Part shown: positions 1 to 8,377 of the stretch, in pieces
How positions within the stretch are numbered: the first letter of the stretch is position 1
Layout of the letters: every line of letters starts with the position of its first letter
DNA from: an uncultured Schlesneria sp.
GTDB taxonomy: Bacteria; Planctomycetota; Planctomycetia; Planctomycetales; Planctomycetaceae
NCBI GenBank assembly: GCA_903871875.1
Contig: CAIQIR010000058.1
Span: forward strand, 124,001 to 188,000
Direction: 5' to 3'
DNA length: 64,000 bases
Program-made: the position numbers and the translations under genes
Notes under the pieces: model-generated
What the model was told of the DNA's origin: nothing
The model's database searches: none
The model's input: the letters and a program-made list of their open reading frames with translations, nothing else

Positions 1-1
1 C

Positions 2-889
2 GCCATCCAGGGCCATTGTCGTGCTCAGGGAATTTGGAAAAAAATGGCAGAAACTTCCCTGCCCGCCCTCTTGGAATGGTTTGCGGTCTCGGACGGGCAA
101 AGGACTTATTTCGCCGGACAGTCACTGTTTGGTCAGATCCTGAGAGTTCACCGATTCGATGGCGATTCGATGCCGACCACCGGAGTCGTCATCAAGCCAC
201 CGGCCGCGCGATTTCAATCGATCATGGAGCAGTGGGCTCGACTGATGCAGTGGGTCTATTGGCCTAGTCTGTTAATTTTCGTACTCGGGATCAGTTGTTT
301 GATGAAAGCCTATCGCACGGCCGAGTATCAATTCGGCTTGACGACGGTCGAACTGGCTTCATTCACACGACGCGCCATCGCTCGCGTCCTCGATTATTTC
401 GTTTACGTTGCCGCCTTTTACCTGATCGCGTTGGCCTTCGGCATGTCGTCCCAAGAGCAAGTTCAGCAAGATATCGACCGGTTGTTCAGTTTCGGTCCAG
501 AGGGGCTATTGCTGCGATTTCTCTGGATGATGTTGAGTCTGGTCATTTGCTCGCTCATAATTGTGATTGTGAACAGCGTGTTGCAAGGCGGTTGGGGAGT
601 CACGTTGGGCAAATGGCTGTGCGGAATTCGCACGGTTCGTTCAACGTTGCGGCCTTGCGGTTTTGCTCGAGCTCTGGTCCGAGAACTACTGTTACTGGTG
701 GATACCTTGTTGGCGATTTCTTATTTGCCAGGGACATTGATGTTTGCCTTCACAAGTTGCCGCCAGCGTATCGGCGACCTGGTCGCTGATACGATCGTGA
801 TTCGCAAAGCGACAACCACCACCGATCCCGATGTGAACTCAAGTTTGGATTTGTTCCTGGAGAATAAGCACGAGGTTCGCCTTTCATGA
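2..889 (+). CDS. RDD-family integral membrane protein (5'-partial)
   Basis: The frame is open from the first bases of the window, so the true start probably lies upstream; the first ATG in frame is at 44. After a soluble stretch there is a membrane segment (about residues 77-97 counted from that ATG), then a C-terminal RDD domain of about 160 residues. The RDD domain starts with RRAIARVLDYFVY and continues through three more hydrophobic segments, with GVTLGKWLCGIR and CRQRIGDLVADTIVIRK near the end, which are the hallmarks of the family. RDD proteins are small membrane proteins, some implicated in ion or osmolyte transport; the substrate here cannot be read from sequence. The soluble N-terminal part looks like the end of a longer domain. 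The stop overlaps the next start as ATGA, indicating translational coupling. Confidence 0.8.
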   Translation, partial: AIQGHCRAQGIWKKMAETSLPALLEWFAVSDGQRTYFAGQSLFGQILRVHRFDGDSMPTTGVVIKPPAARFQSIMEQWARLMQWVYWPSLLIFVLGISCLMKAYRTAEYQFGLTTVELASFTRRAIARVLDYFVYVAAFYLIALAFGMSSQEQVQQDIDRLFSFGPEGLLLRFLWMMLSLVICSLIIVIVNSVLQGGWGVTLGKWLCGIRTVRSTLRPCGFARALVRELLLLVDTLLAISYLPGTLMFAFTSCRQRIGDLVADTIVIRKATTTTDPDVNSSLDLFLENKHEVRLS

Positions 890-2439
890 GTTGCTCCGGT
901 TTGAAATTCAGGCTGCTCTTGAAGGCACCTCTCTGTTTTGTCGTGTTGTTGACATTCCATTTCGGTCGAACCACGCGGGCGGCAGACAATGTCTGGACGG
1001 TCCAGAAGTTGATGGACAATAAACCGTGGGATCGGTTTGTCGGTTCTCCGTTATCGATCCGGATCGAAGGCCGCCTGGGGACATTCGGTGGTGGCCAGTT
1101 TCGTCTGGTGCGCTGCGATACGGTATTCACGATCGACAGCGAGAAACTGCGCACGGTTGCACCCAAAAGCACGGTGGAAATCAAAGGCCAGTTCAAAAAG
1201 AACGGCACAAAAATCGAGTTCGGCGTCGATGAATTGAAAGTCGTTCCCAGTTATGCCGATCAATTTGACATTCGATCGTCCAAACTCAAACTGCCATCGC
1301 CGACAGATTGGATCGAACTTGGTGACTGGGGGGCCGAGCGAGCTCGCTTCTATGACGATGCGGAGTTAATGAAAAAGGTCAAAGATGCCTACACCAACGC
1401 AGTCGAAGTGGAATATCGAACGTTGAAACCCCTCGATGCGGAAGGTCGATTTTCGTTGGCGAAGACGATGGACACATACGAATTGTCGAATCGTCGGCGA
1501 ATGGAGCTGGTCCACGAAGGATTTCGAATCCAATGGAAGGTCGCTCAAAAGCTCGATCCACCCGATATGACCGCCTGGCAACAAATCGCGAAAAACCTGG
1601 GTGAACAGCTGCCGGGTGCCAATGATCCGCTGAAGGAACTCGATGCAGATGTGAAGGACGCTTATGAACGAGACCCCGATTCGACCTATCGAAAGGCGAA
1701 CGATGATCTGCGGCGTCAGCTGCATCGATTGTTCCTGGTCACCATCATCCGCAAGGTACTGTTGCAGGCGGAATCTTCCGACGGGCGCAATGGTGATTCG
1801 ATTGCTGATCAGATCGATCAATTGATTCCCGAAGAGCACTCGCTAGCCGAGCGGCAACGTGTGGCGAAGCTGACGTACCGCGCCGCCAATATCGCTACGG
1901 CAACGCGGGCCGAAGCTGAAAATCTGGCGGCCGCGTTTCGAGAACGCCATCAAGACGACAGCGCGCACGAGGCGTTATCGCAATGGATCAAAGCTCACGA
2001 ACCTCGTTTGAAGGAAGATGGTGTTGTCGGATTGTTGCAATTGGCGGACGAGTATCTCGCCCTACTGAGCGACGAAAAGACCGCCGTTGGATATTTAATG
2101 GATGCTTACCGAATTGATCCGACTTTCGAGGGTGTTAAGACCCAGTTCGCATCGCTGGGCTATCAATGGAAGAACAGCCGGTGGACAAAAAGGGAACCCG
2201 GCCATCGTGAGGAACCGGCTTCGGAGTCGACAGCGCCCACGGAGATCACGATTGGGATGTCTGCGTCCGGTTTGCGAACTCTGCTGGGGCAACCACGATC
2301 GCTGGCACGTGCCGTAACATCTCGGGGGATCACCGAAGTCTGGAGTTTCGGACCGGCCGGAAGTACGGCCCTAGTGGTTCGTCTGGAGCAGAAAGGTCGT
2401 GACCTCGAACCGAACGTGACCGCATTTTCAGGTCAATAG
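886..2439 (+). CDS. Secreted protein of unknown function, helical, 517 aa
   Basis: It starts at the ATG that overlaps the stop of the RDD gene. Residues 1-33 form a signal peptide (basic start, LCFVVLLTFHFG core, cleavage near RAA-DN), so the product is exported. A beta-rich segment (about 40-130) is followed by a long alpha-helical region (about 150-430) that could hold degenerate TPR-like hairpins. The last 60 residues begin EITIGMSASGLRTLLGQP and include EVWSFG, which resembles the small BamE/SmpA-type fold; that resemblance is only an inference. I do not recognise the family. The overlap with the RDD protein gene suggests the two act together at the envelope. Confidence 0.75.
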   Translation: MSCSGLKFRLLLKAPLCFVVLLTFHFGRTTRAADNVWTVQKLMDNKPWDRFVGSPLSIRIEGRLGTFGGGQFRLVRCDTVFTIDSEKLRTVAPKSTVEIKGQFKKNGTKIEFGVDELKVVPSYADQFDIRSSKLKLPSPTDWIELGDWGAERARFYDDAELMKKVKDAYTNAVEVEYRTLKPLDAEGRFSLAKTMDTYELSNRRRMELVHEGFRIQWKVAQKLDPPDMTAWQQIAKNLGEQLPGANDPLKELDADVKDAYERDPDSTYRKANDDLRRQLHRLFLVTIIRKVLLQAESSDGRNGDSIADQIDQLIPEEHSLAERQRVAKLTYRAANIATATRAEAENLAAAFRERHQDDSAHEALSQWIKAHEPRLKEDGVVGLLQLADEYLALLSDEKTAVGYLMDAYRIDPTFEGVKTQFASLGYQWKNSRWTKREPGHREEPASESTAPTEITIGMSASGLRTLLGQPRSLARAVTSRGITEVWSFGPAGSTALVVRLEQKGRDLEPNVTAFSGQ

Positions 2440-2563
2440 GTGGTCTTCTTTCTTCGACGGATGCCTTGCTCTCGCGAAGCTTGTTGTGGAAGTCCACAGG
2501 TACTTTGGTGACAGGGCCTCGATCATCGGCGATGCGGTATTAACGTATGATGAACGGTTGTGC

Positions 2564-2592
2564 TTGATGGAGAAGTGGCAGGGCTGTAGAAT
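2564..2592 (+). promoter_or_regulatory. Candidate sigma-70-type promoter for the STAS/ATPase pair
   Basis: TTGATG (2564-2569) and TAGAAT (2587-2592, five of six matches to TATAAT) are separated by 17 bases. The predicted transcript start is near 2599, about 50 bases before the STAS gene. Found by eye only. Confidence 0.4.
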
Positions 2593-2651
2593 CCAACATC
2601 CAAATCTTTTGATGTCTTGACATTTCTCGCATTTAATTGGGCCAAATCTCC

Positions 2652-3008
2652 ATGAAATTCTCCGTTTCAGAAGACCAGGGCGCCATCGTCAAGGTCGCCA
2701 TCGCGGGTTGTCTGACCCAGCCAGACGTTGCTCCACCGCTTGACCCGTTCCGACAGATATTGGGTCCCGACGCTTATAAGCGAACGGTTCTTCTGGATAT
2801 GAGGGATTCGAACTACCTCGATTCGATGTGCATCGGCTGGTTGCTGAGTTCGCATAAGCGATTTCGCGAAAACGGCGGAAAGTTGGTGATTCATTCACTG
2901 CAACCGCTGGCCTCGAACGTGATTTCACTGCTTCATTTAAATTCGGTATTCCTGTTGGCCGCCGACGTCGATAAGGCAACTCAGCTGGCAAAAGGGGAGG
3001 TGGCCTAA
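2652..3008 (+). CDS. STAS-domain protein (anti-sigma-factor-antagonist-like)
   Basis: A single STAS domain fills this 118-residue protein. The pattern is typical: an N-terminal strand (AIVKVAIAG), the central TVLLDMRDSNYLDSMCIGWL segment where SpoIIAA-type proteins carry a D-S phosphorylation motif, and a C-terminal helix-strand (NSVFLLAADVDKATQLA). The YLDSMCIGW motif keeps the serine normally phosphorylated by a partner kinase. The ATG at 2652 is preferred over a TTG at 2637; neither has a clear ribosome-binding site. Its stop is directly followed by the ATPase start, so the two form one transcription unit. No anti-sigma kinase is encoded nearby. A role as a switch controlling the adjacent ATPase is an inference. 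Confidence 0.75.
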   Translation: MKFSVSEDQGAIVKVAIAGCLTQPDVAPPLDPFRQILGPDAYKRTVLLDMRDSNYLDSMCIGWLLSSHKRFRENGGKLVIHSLQPLASNVISLLHLNSVFLLAADVDKATQLAKGEVA

Positions 3009-4235
3009 ATGTCAACGGATGGACGTTTTGCAGGCAATTTTCTCGCTAATCTTTCTCCTGGCGAAATCCTCGCGGCAGTAATTCAAAAAGCGGCCGATCA
3101 GCATGTCAGCGACCTGTTTTTCCTTTCCGAAGAAGCTGGTATTCGCGTTGCGTTCCGGCGTCTGGGAAGCATTGAAACGGTTGCTGCCCTGTCCTACGAA
3201 ACAGGTCGAAGCGTCCTGACGCTGCTGAAAGCGGAAGCAGGCATTGATCTGGGAGACCGACGTCGCCCACATGAAGGTCGTCGAATTCAGACGATTGGCG
3301 ATCGTGTCATCGATCTGCGAATCAATATCATTCCGACACTGCATGGCGAAGATGTCACTGCCCGACTTCTCGATCGCAAGTTCGGCCTTCGAACTTTGGA
3401 ACAGATCGGTTTGACTCGGGTCGAGTTGAACAAGATGCACGCCCTGCTGAACAATCCCAGCGGACTGGTGCTGGTGACGGGGCCTACCGGGACGGGAAAG
3501 ACGACAACTCTTTACGCCTGTCTGCAGTACCTGAATGACAGCACGCGAAAAATCAATACGCTCGAAGACCCGATCGAGTACGCTGTGGCCGGTTTGCGGC
3601 AATCGCAAGCGAACGCCAAAGTGGGTCTCGATTTCCCCGAACTGCTGCGTAACATTCTGCGTCAGTCGCCCGATGTGATTATGGTCGGTGAAGTGCGAGA
3701 CGAAGAAACGGCCTCGACCGCTGTCCGCGCGGCGAACAGCGGTACCGTTGTGTTGTCCACGTTGCACTCCCCCGTCGCGGCCGCCGCCGTGCAAAGTATG
3801 GCCGCACTGGGCGTCAATCGTTATTTCCTGTCGAACTGTCTGTTGGGTGTTGTCGCTCAGCGTCTGGTGCGAACGCTTTGTCAGAAGTGCCGTGTCGCTT
3901 ACGACATTAGCGAATCTCCTGAGACCTTTGCCGACATCCAACCGTTCTTGGAGCCCGGATTTGGAACGTTCATTTTCGGGCCCGGAGCGTGCGATGCCTG
4001 CTTGCAACAAGGTTATTCGGGGCGAACGGCGATTGTCGAGTTAATGGTCTTCAATCGTGCGCTTCGGCAATTGGTCGCCAAGGGCTGCAGCGGTGAAGAA
4101 CTTCAAGCATTTGCCATTCAGAACGGCATGCTCGAATTTCGTCGTTCTGCCATGGTCAAAGTGGCGATGGGCGTCACCAGTACCGAAGAGGTCTTGCGAG
4201 AACTTCCCACCGAGCACTTGGGTTTGGACCTCTAA
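3009..4235 (+). CDS. GspE/PilB-family secretion ATPase, short form
   Basis: A 408-residue member of the type II secretion/type IV pilus ATPase superfamily, which drives assembly of pilus-like filaments with hexameric ATP hydrolysis. Seen in order: an N2-like domain, Walker A GPTGTGKTT (158-166), the Asp box (LEDPIEY, 186-192), Walker B with IMVGEVRDEET (224-234), the His box STLHS (250-254), and a tetracysteine zinc site (C291-x-x-C294 and C328-x-x-C331). Usual GspE/PilB proteins have over 500 residues; this one lacks the N-terminal N1 domain that binds GspL/PilC-type partners. A strong GGGGAGG precedes the ATG. It sits directly after the STAS gene and no pilin, platform or secretin gene is present, so its target machine is unknown. 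It ends tail to tail with recJ, stops overlapping. Confidence 0.88.
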   Translation: MSTDGRFAGNFLANLSPGEILAAVIQKAADQHVSDLFFLSEEAGIRVAFRRLGSIETVAALSYETGRSVLTLLKAEAGIDLGDRRRPHEGRRIQTIGDRVIDLRINIIPTLHGEDVTARLLDRKFGLRTLEQIGLTRVELNKMHALLNNPSGLVLVTGPTGTGKTTTLYACLQYLNDSTRKINTLEDPIEYAVAGLRQSQANAKVGLDFPELLRNILRQSPDVIMVGEVRDEETASTAVRAANSGTVVLSTLHSPVAAAAVQSMAALGVNRYFLSNCLLGVVAQRLVRTLCQKCRVAYDISESPETFADIQPFLEPGFGTFIFGPGACDACLQQGYSGRTAIVELMVFNRALRQLVAKGCSGEELQAFAIQNGMLEFRRSAMVKVAMGVTSTEEVLRELPTEHLGLDL

Positions 4236-5992
4236 ACGGCCACGCCCGCCGTGGCGTGTTCGGGTTGCCAGTCAATCAACTGAAATTCGACGCTTTCTCG
4301 GCCTTGGAAGCGGTTGATAGTTGGTTGAAAGCAGATCGAAATCGGGCCGTTGTGTTGGGCCATTTCATCGGCCCATTCGCCACGGCCGAACGCCACGCCC
4401 CTCATTCGAGATCCGTACTGACGTACGAAGATCGAAAGATGGCGTTCCCCTTCGCCCATTTTTTTGGGCGGTGAAGCCAGTTCTACGTTCGAGGCTACAA
4501 AGATCGGACGCGGATTGGCTGCTCCAAAGGGGCCCAATCGTTCGAGTTCCGTCACCGAACGGATCGTAATGTCGCTCAATTGGACTTCCGCGTCGGCGTT
4601 CAATTCGGATGCACCCGGCAGGACTGAGTGATTCTCGGTGACATGCTGGACGAAGGCGGTCCGGAAGGCGTCGATATCGGTTGGCCGGATCTTCAAGCCA
4701 GCCGCGGCGTGATGTCCGCCGAAGGTGGCAAGGAAATCGCGACAGGCCGTTAGGCCAGCGTGCAAGTTGAAACCGGCATACGAACGGCCGGAGCCTTGGG
4801 CAAGTCCATCGAGTCCCCCGAGGGCGATCATGATCGTCGGGCGTTGAAAATGCTCTGCGACCCGTGTGGCGACGATACCGATGACGCCGGGATGCCATTC
4901 GTGGTGTGACAGAACCAGCGCTCGGTGATCGCCCCAGTCGGCATTCTCGTCCACCAATTCTTTGGCTTGCTTGAGAATTTTTCGTTCGACCGATTGTCGG
5001 TCCTTGTTCAGTCCGTCGAGATAAGTGGCCAGTGCCACCGCGCGTTCCGGGTCGCTTGTTGTTAGCAGTTCCACCGCCAGCCGAGCCTGACCCAGTCGGC
5101 CCGCCGCGTTAATCCGAGGAGCCACAGCGAAGGCGATGTCTTCGGCTTGCAGAGTGCCCTTGTCCAGAACCTTGGCTACTCGCAACAGTTCTTTCAGGCC
5201 GGGGTTGGCTCGGTCGAGCAGACTCGCCAATCCGAAATGGACCAGGACCCGGTTTTCATCGACCAGGGGCACCACGTCGGCGATTGTGCCGATTGCAGCG
5301 AGACCGATGGCACTGAGCAGGAATTCGCGCATTCGGGGCGTGGCTTTCTTGCCGTCGCCCATTCTCGCACAAATGGCCCAGGCCAATTTGAAGGCGACTC
5401 CTACGCCGCATAATTCGCCGAACGGGTAGTTGCCTGGAAGGCGAGGATGAACCAGAACGGCCGCCTCGGGAAATGCGACCGCAAAATTGTGATGATCGGT
5501 GATGATCAGTTCCAGACCAAGTTCCTTCGCCAGGGACGCTTCCGCACAACTGGTGATACCGCAGTCGACGCTGACCAGCAGTCGCGACGGATCTTCCGCA
5601 TGCAGTTGGCGAATGGCGTCACAATTCAGTCCGTATCCTTCTTCCAGCCGACAAGGAATGTAGTAGTCGACTTGGGCGCCGGACAGCTGAAGGCAATGCC
5701 ACAATAGGCTGGTCGAAGTAACGCCGTCGACATCGTAGTCGCCGTAGATTGTGATCCGTCGTCCCGATTTGACGGCCGCCACGATGCGATCGGCGGCTTC
5801 GCTAACGCCAGGTAGTTTTTCGGGATCGTGCAGCGTCGTCAATTTTTTTGCGAGATAGTTTTCGGCTGAGGCGGGTTCTTGATGACCGCGAGCGACCAGT
5901 ACCTGAGCGACCAGCGCGGTGATCTTGAGTCGGGCACTCAGATCCTTCACATAAGCGCGGTCATGGGCCGCAATTCGCCAGATTCGATGCAT
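4232..5992 (-). CDS. recJ: Single-stranded-DNA-specific exonuclease RecJ
   Basis: RecJ is a 5'-3' exonuclease on single-stranded DNA acting in RecF-pathway recombination, mismatch repair and base excision repair. The 586-residue length is normal. The DHH phosphoesterase motifs are present: DYDVDG (85-90), SVDCGI (141-146) and TDHH (165-168), which bind the catalytic Mn ions. The C-terminal DHHA1 part contains GGHHAAAG (425-432), followed by an OB-fold-like end. The ATG has GGAG eight bases upstream. An 8-bp hairpin lies just before that site (see 6009-6028). It is monocistronic as far as can be seen and converges on the secretion-ATPase gene. Confidence 0.95.
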   Translation of the reverse strand: MHRIWRIAAHDRAYVKDLSARLKITALVAQVLVARGHQEPASAENYLAKKLTTLHDPEKLPGVSEAADRIVAAVKSGRRITIYGDYDVDGVTSTSLLWHCLQLSGAQVDYYIPCRLEEGYGLNCDAIRQLHAEDPSRLLVSVDCGITSCAEASLAKELGLELIITDHHNFAVAFPEAAVLVHPRLPGNYPFGELCGVGVAFKLAWAICARMGDGKKATPRMREFLLSAIGLAAIGTIADVVPLVDENRVLVHFGLASLLDRANPGLKELLRVAKVLDKGTLQAEDIAFAVAPRINAAGRLGQARLAVELLTTSDPERAVALATYLDGLNKDRQSVERKILKQAKELVDENADWGDHRALVLSHHEWHPGVIGIVATRVAEHFQRPTIMIALGGLDGLAQGSGRSYAGFNLHAGLTACRDFLATFGGHHAAAGLKIRPTDIDAFRTAFVQHVTENHSVLPGASELNADAEVQLSDITIRSVTELERLGPFGAANPRPIFVASNVELASPPKKMGEGERHLSIFVRQYGSRMRGVAFGRGEWADEMAQHNGPISICFQPTINRFQGRESVEFQLIDWQPEHATAGVAV

Positions 5993-6008
5993 TCCAAAAC
6001 TCCTTTTT

Positions 6009-6028
6009 CACTCGTCGTTTGACGAGTG
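6009..6028 (-). promoter_or_regulatory. Hairpin in the recJ 5' leader
   Basis: CACTCGTC (6009-6016) and GACGAGTG (6021-6028) are perfect inverted repeats around a four-base loop. In the recJ mRNA this stem ends seven bases before the GGAG ribosome-binding site and could affect translation or mRNA stability. It is followed by five A residues, not U, so it is not a terminator for recJ-strand transcription. Confidence 0.4.
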
Positions 6029-6262
6029 TCATCTGACAAGCTGCGAATCGTCGAATTATTTGCCCGTCTTCTTCTTCAGTATGCAATCAGCAGACAGTGG
6101 GGTGAGAGCCTGTGTCACTTGTCAGCTTGATCGATTTCCGTGCCCTAGCATCTTGAAAACCATTGATGCAAACCAGCGAGCTTTGGATGAGACAGGATTA
6201 CAGCACGGTCAGGAATCGAAGTCAAAGCGGCCCCAGCTTTTGAGATTGGTCCCCAAGTCTCG

Positions 6263-6305
6263 CAAATTCGTCTTGCTGTGGTTTGAGGTCCGAAATACAA
6301 GCCAC
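6263..6305 (+). repeat. Leader element, copy 1, upstream of the glycan cluster
   Basis: This 43-base stretch matches 8275-8317 at 35 of 43 positions without gaps. The shared cores are TTTGAGGT and AATACAAGCCAC. It lies 133 bases before the first GT39-like gene. Both copies sit in non-coding DNA directly ahead of glycan genes, suggesting a shared regulatory site or transcript element. Confidence 0.6.
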
Positions 6306-6438
6306 AGGCTTTGATGGCCGGGATAGGTCGTTTGACGGTATCCGGCGATTGGACAGGATCTTGTTTTGTCGAAGTTCCTCACCATCTTTGGGGTGCGTTC
6401 ATCAGACCGTGACCGGTTCCCCGAAGGGGCACTTTCTT

Positions 6439-8130
6439 ATGATGCCAAGACCGTTGTTCCTGAAATCACTGACGATTTACGCCGTCATTTCCAGCTTCGT
6501 TTCCATCTGTCAGGCGGACTATATCGGGGCTGATTTTGTGGCCTATGTGACGGTGGCGCGGCGGGCGATTTCGCAGCCTATGCAGGCGATTACGGGGTAC
6601 TGGTCCCCGCTGTTTTCCTGGTTAATGATTCCCCTCTTGAGCTGCGGGATTGATGATCTCATCGCGGGCCGACTGGTACTGCTGACCAGCGGAGCGATTT
6701 ATCTGTGGGCCGTTGATCGCTTTACCAGGCTCATCTGCCCGGGGAATTCTCCGGGTGATCGCCTGATTCAGATCGGCATGATGGCCTGTTCGGTGATTCA
6801 GGCTTCGATTTGGGCGACATATCTTCTCGATCCCGACTTACTCGCCAATGCCGCGATCTATCTCTATTTCGGGTTGATTTTCCAGTCGGAAGCCGAATCG
6901 AGCCCACCGAGACGAATCTTCATTGCCGGATTGTTCGCCGGGATCGCCTACCTGGCCAAAGCCTATATGCTGCCGTTCTGTCTGCTGCATTTCCTCTTGA
7001 CGCGACTGGTGCTGCGGTCTGTCACCCCGAGAACCTCTCGTCCGCCGATCCTTTCTCTGGCGTCGTTACGTATCGTCTGCCTGTTCGGAATGGGGTTCGG
7101 TTTGATGGCGGGGTCATGGTTGTTTTGCCTTTCGGCGAAATACGGACACCCCACATTTTCCACCGCTGGGGCCGCGAATCATGCCAACGTCAGTCGGGAG
7201 AATTTCTCGAAAGATCCGCTCTGGAATCCGGGTCTGACGCCCGATTTCATCTTTGAGCCCCACCTCGCGCCCGATTGGTCTCCGTTTCAGGATCCGGCCA
7301 GTTTTCTGTATCAAATCCAACTCATTTTGCACAACACGGGCAATTGCGTTGGGTTGATTCCGCTTTGGATCGCGGTGTTCTTTGTCAGCCTTTGGGTGAT
7401 CAGATCGCGGCGAATCGAATTGAGTTCGGGGGAAAAGACCTATTTCGTTTGGTCGACCATGACAGTTTTCGTCTATTGTGCGGGTTACACGGCGGTCAAC
7501 CTCGAAGCGCGCTACATTGTTCCTACCGTAGTGCCCATGCTCTGCCTGTCGTCACTCATCATGGGGCGGGCGTTCTTGGTTGTTGGAGCAGCCCGAGTGG
7601 ATAATTCGCCGTCGCAATTGTGCAGCACGGCAGATCCAGGCGACATTGCGATCATCCGTCCTACACAAACGAGCTTCTTGACCGGGGCGTGGGCTGCGAC
7701 CGCCGTCGTTTTGTTGGTGTCGTTAACCTCGGGAATCGATATTCATGGTCTGATCCGGAATGCCACTGCGCACCCTCAATCGATCAAAATGAAGAAATTT
7801 CGAATTATTGCCGAACAGTTGGCGGCCTCGAAAATCCCAGATCTGGCGAGCGCCGCGAATAATTGGCATTTGGGGCTGTACATCGCCTATGCGGCCAATC
7901 GATTACCAAACTACTGGGGAACGCCGCTGGCCCAAACCGAACAACAGATTTTCCAAGACTTGGACTCAAAGGATGTGAAAATCTATTTTCGATTTTTCAT
8001 CGATGCTGGCGAGTTCGCATCCGGTCAACCTGAAATTCCTCCGGAGGAAGGGCACCTGTGGACCCGCTTGTTGACGATCCGTCACCCCGAATTGAGTCCT
8101 TGGGCCGTGCAAGTTGACATACGTCACTGA
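6439..8130 (+). CDS. GT39-like polytopic membrane glycosyltransferase (putative)
   Basis: A 563-residue protein with about ten hydrophobic helices. The N-terminal region (YIGADFVAYVTVARR, then YWSPLFSWLMIP) matches the general plan of the dolichyl-phosphate-mannose/ArnT-type GT-C superfamily, in which an acidic residue in the first periplasmic loop is catalytic and lipid-linked sugars are used as donors. The ATG at 6439 is preceded by GAAGGGG at good spacing; an in-frame ATG at 6283 lies inside the leader repeat and is unlikely. It is the first gene of a glycan cluster and is similar in plan to the protein at 11826. The acceptor and donor cannot be predicted. It could instead be an uncharacterised membrane protein of the same fold. 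Confidence 0.7.
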   Translation: MMPRPLFLKSLTIYAVISSFVSICQADYIGADFVAYVTVARRAISQPMQAITGYWSPLFSWLMIPLLSCGIDDLIAGRLVLLTSGAIYLWAVDRFTRLICPGNSPGDRLIQIGMMACSVIQASIWATYLLDPDLLANAAIYLYFGLIFQSEAESSPPRRIFIAGLFAGIAYLAKAYMLPFCLLHFLLTRLVLRSVTPRTSRPPILSLASLRIVCLFGMGFGLMAGSWLFCLSAKYGHPTFSTAGAANHANVSRENFSKDPLWNPGLTPDFIFEPHLAPDWSPFQDPASFLYQIQLILHNTGNCVGLIPLWIAVFFVSLWVIRSRRIELSSGEKTYFVWSTMTVFVYCAGYTAVNLEARYIVPTVVPMLCLSSLIMGRAFLVVGAARVDNSPSQLCSTADPGDIAIIRPTQTSFLTGAWAATAVVLLVSLTSGIDIHGLIRNATAHPQSIKMKKFRIIAEQLAASKIPDLASAANNWHLGLYIAYAANRLPNYWGTPLAQTEQQIFQDLDSKDVKIYFRFFIDAGEFASGQPEIPPEEGHLWTRLLTIRHPELSPWAVQVDIRH

Positions 8131-8274
8131 TCAAAACTGCACGAAACTTGAACAGACTATCTGACGTCGTCGTCGTCGAATGTTGAGTGCCGAATCTTCG
8201 TTTGGCCGGACTCCACAGAGATTGAAATCCTGCCCAGGTCAATCGCTTTCTCGCGACAAACTTTTCTGTTTTTG

Positions 8275-8317
8275 CAGATTCATCTTGCCGCGATTTGAGG
8301 TGCAGAATACAAGCCAC
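8275..8317 (+). repeat. Leader element, copy 2, upstream of the methyltransferase gene
   Basis: Second copy of the element at 6263-6305, 81 % identical, ending 60 bases before the methyltransferase start. An in-frame ATG at 8180 would make the element coding, but the residues encoded before 8378 show no domain, and the copy at 6263 is also just before a gene start, so a non-coding role is more likely. Confidence 0.6.
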
Positions 8318-8377
8318 CAAATTGTGGAGATCTTCAACGTCATCCAGGGACAAAAGCTCCCACGAAAAAGGCCGAAA

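Larger units (their letters stand above)
5993..6438. other. Intergenic region between divergent recJ and the glycan cluster
   Basis: About 445 bases separate recJ (minus) from the first glycan gene (plus). It holds the recJ leader hairpin, the first copy of the 43-bp leader element (6263-6305) and, just before the plus-strand gene, CCCCGAAGGGG (6419-6429), a small hairpin whose right arm is the likely ribosome-binding site. The short open frames inside it do not look like proteins. Confidence 0.6.

Noticed and set aside
2637-2651. TTG start for the STAS gene giving five extra residues
   Set aside because: No ribosome-binding site supports it and the ATG at 2652 fits the STAS domain start.
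3012-4010. Long open frame on the minus strand within the secretion-ATPase gene
   Set aside because: It is antisense to a gene with full ATPase motifs and has no domain, signal or ribosome-binding site of its own.
6060-6314. 84-codon open frame in the recJ-glycan gap
   Set aside because: No ribosome-binding site, unusual composition, and it contains the repeated leader element, so non-coding use is more likely.
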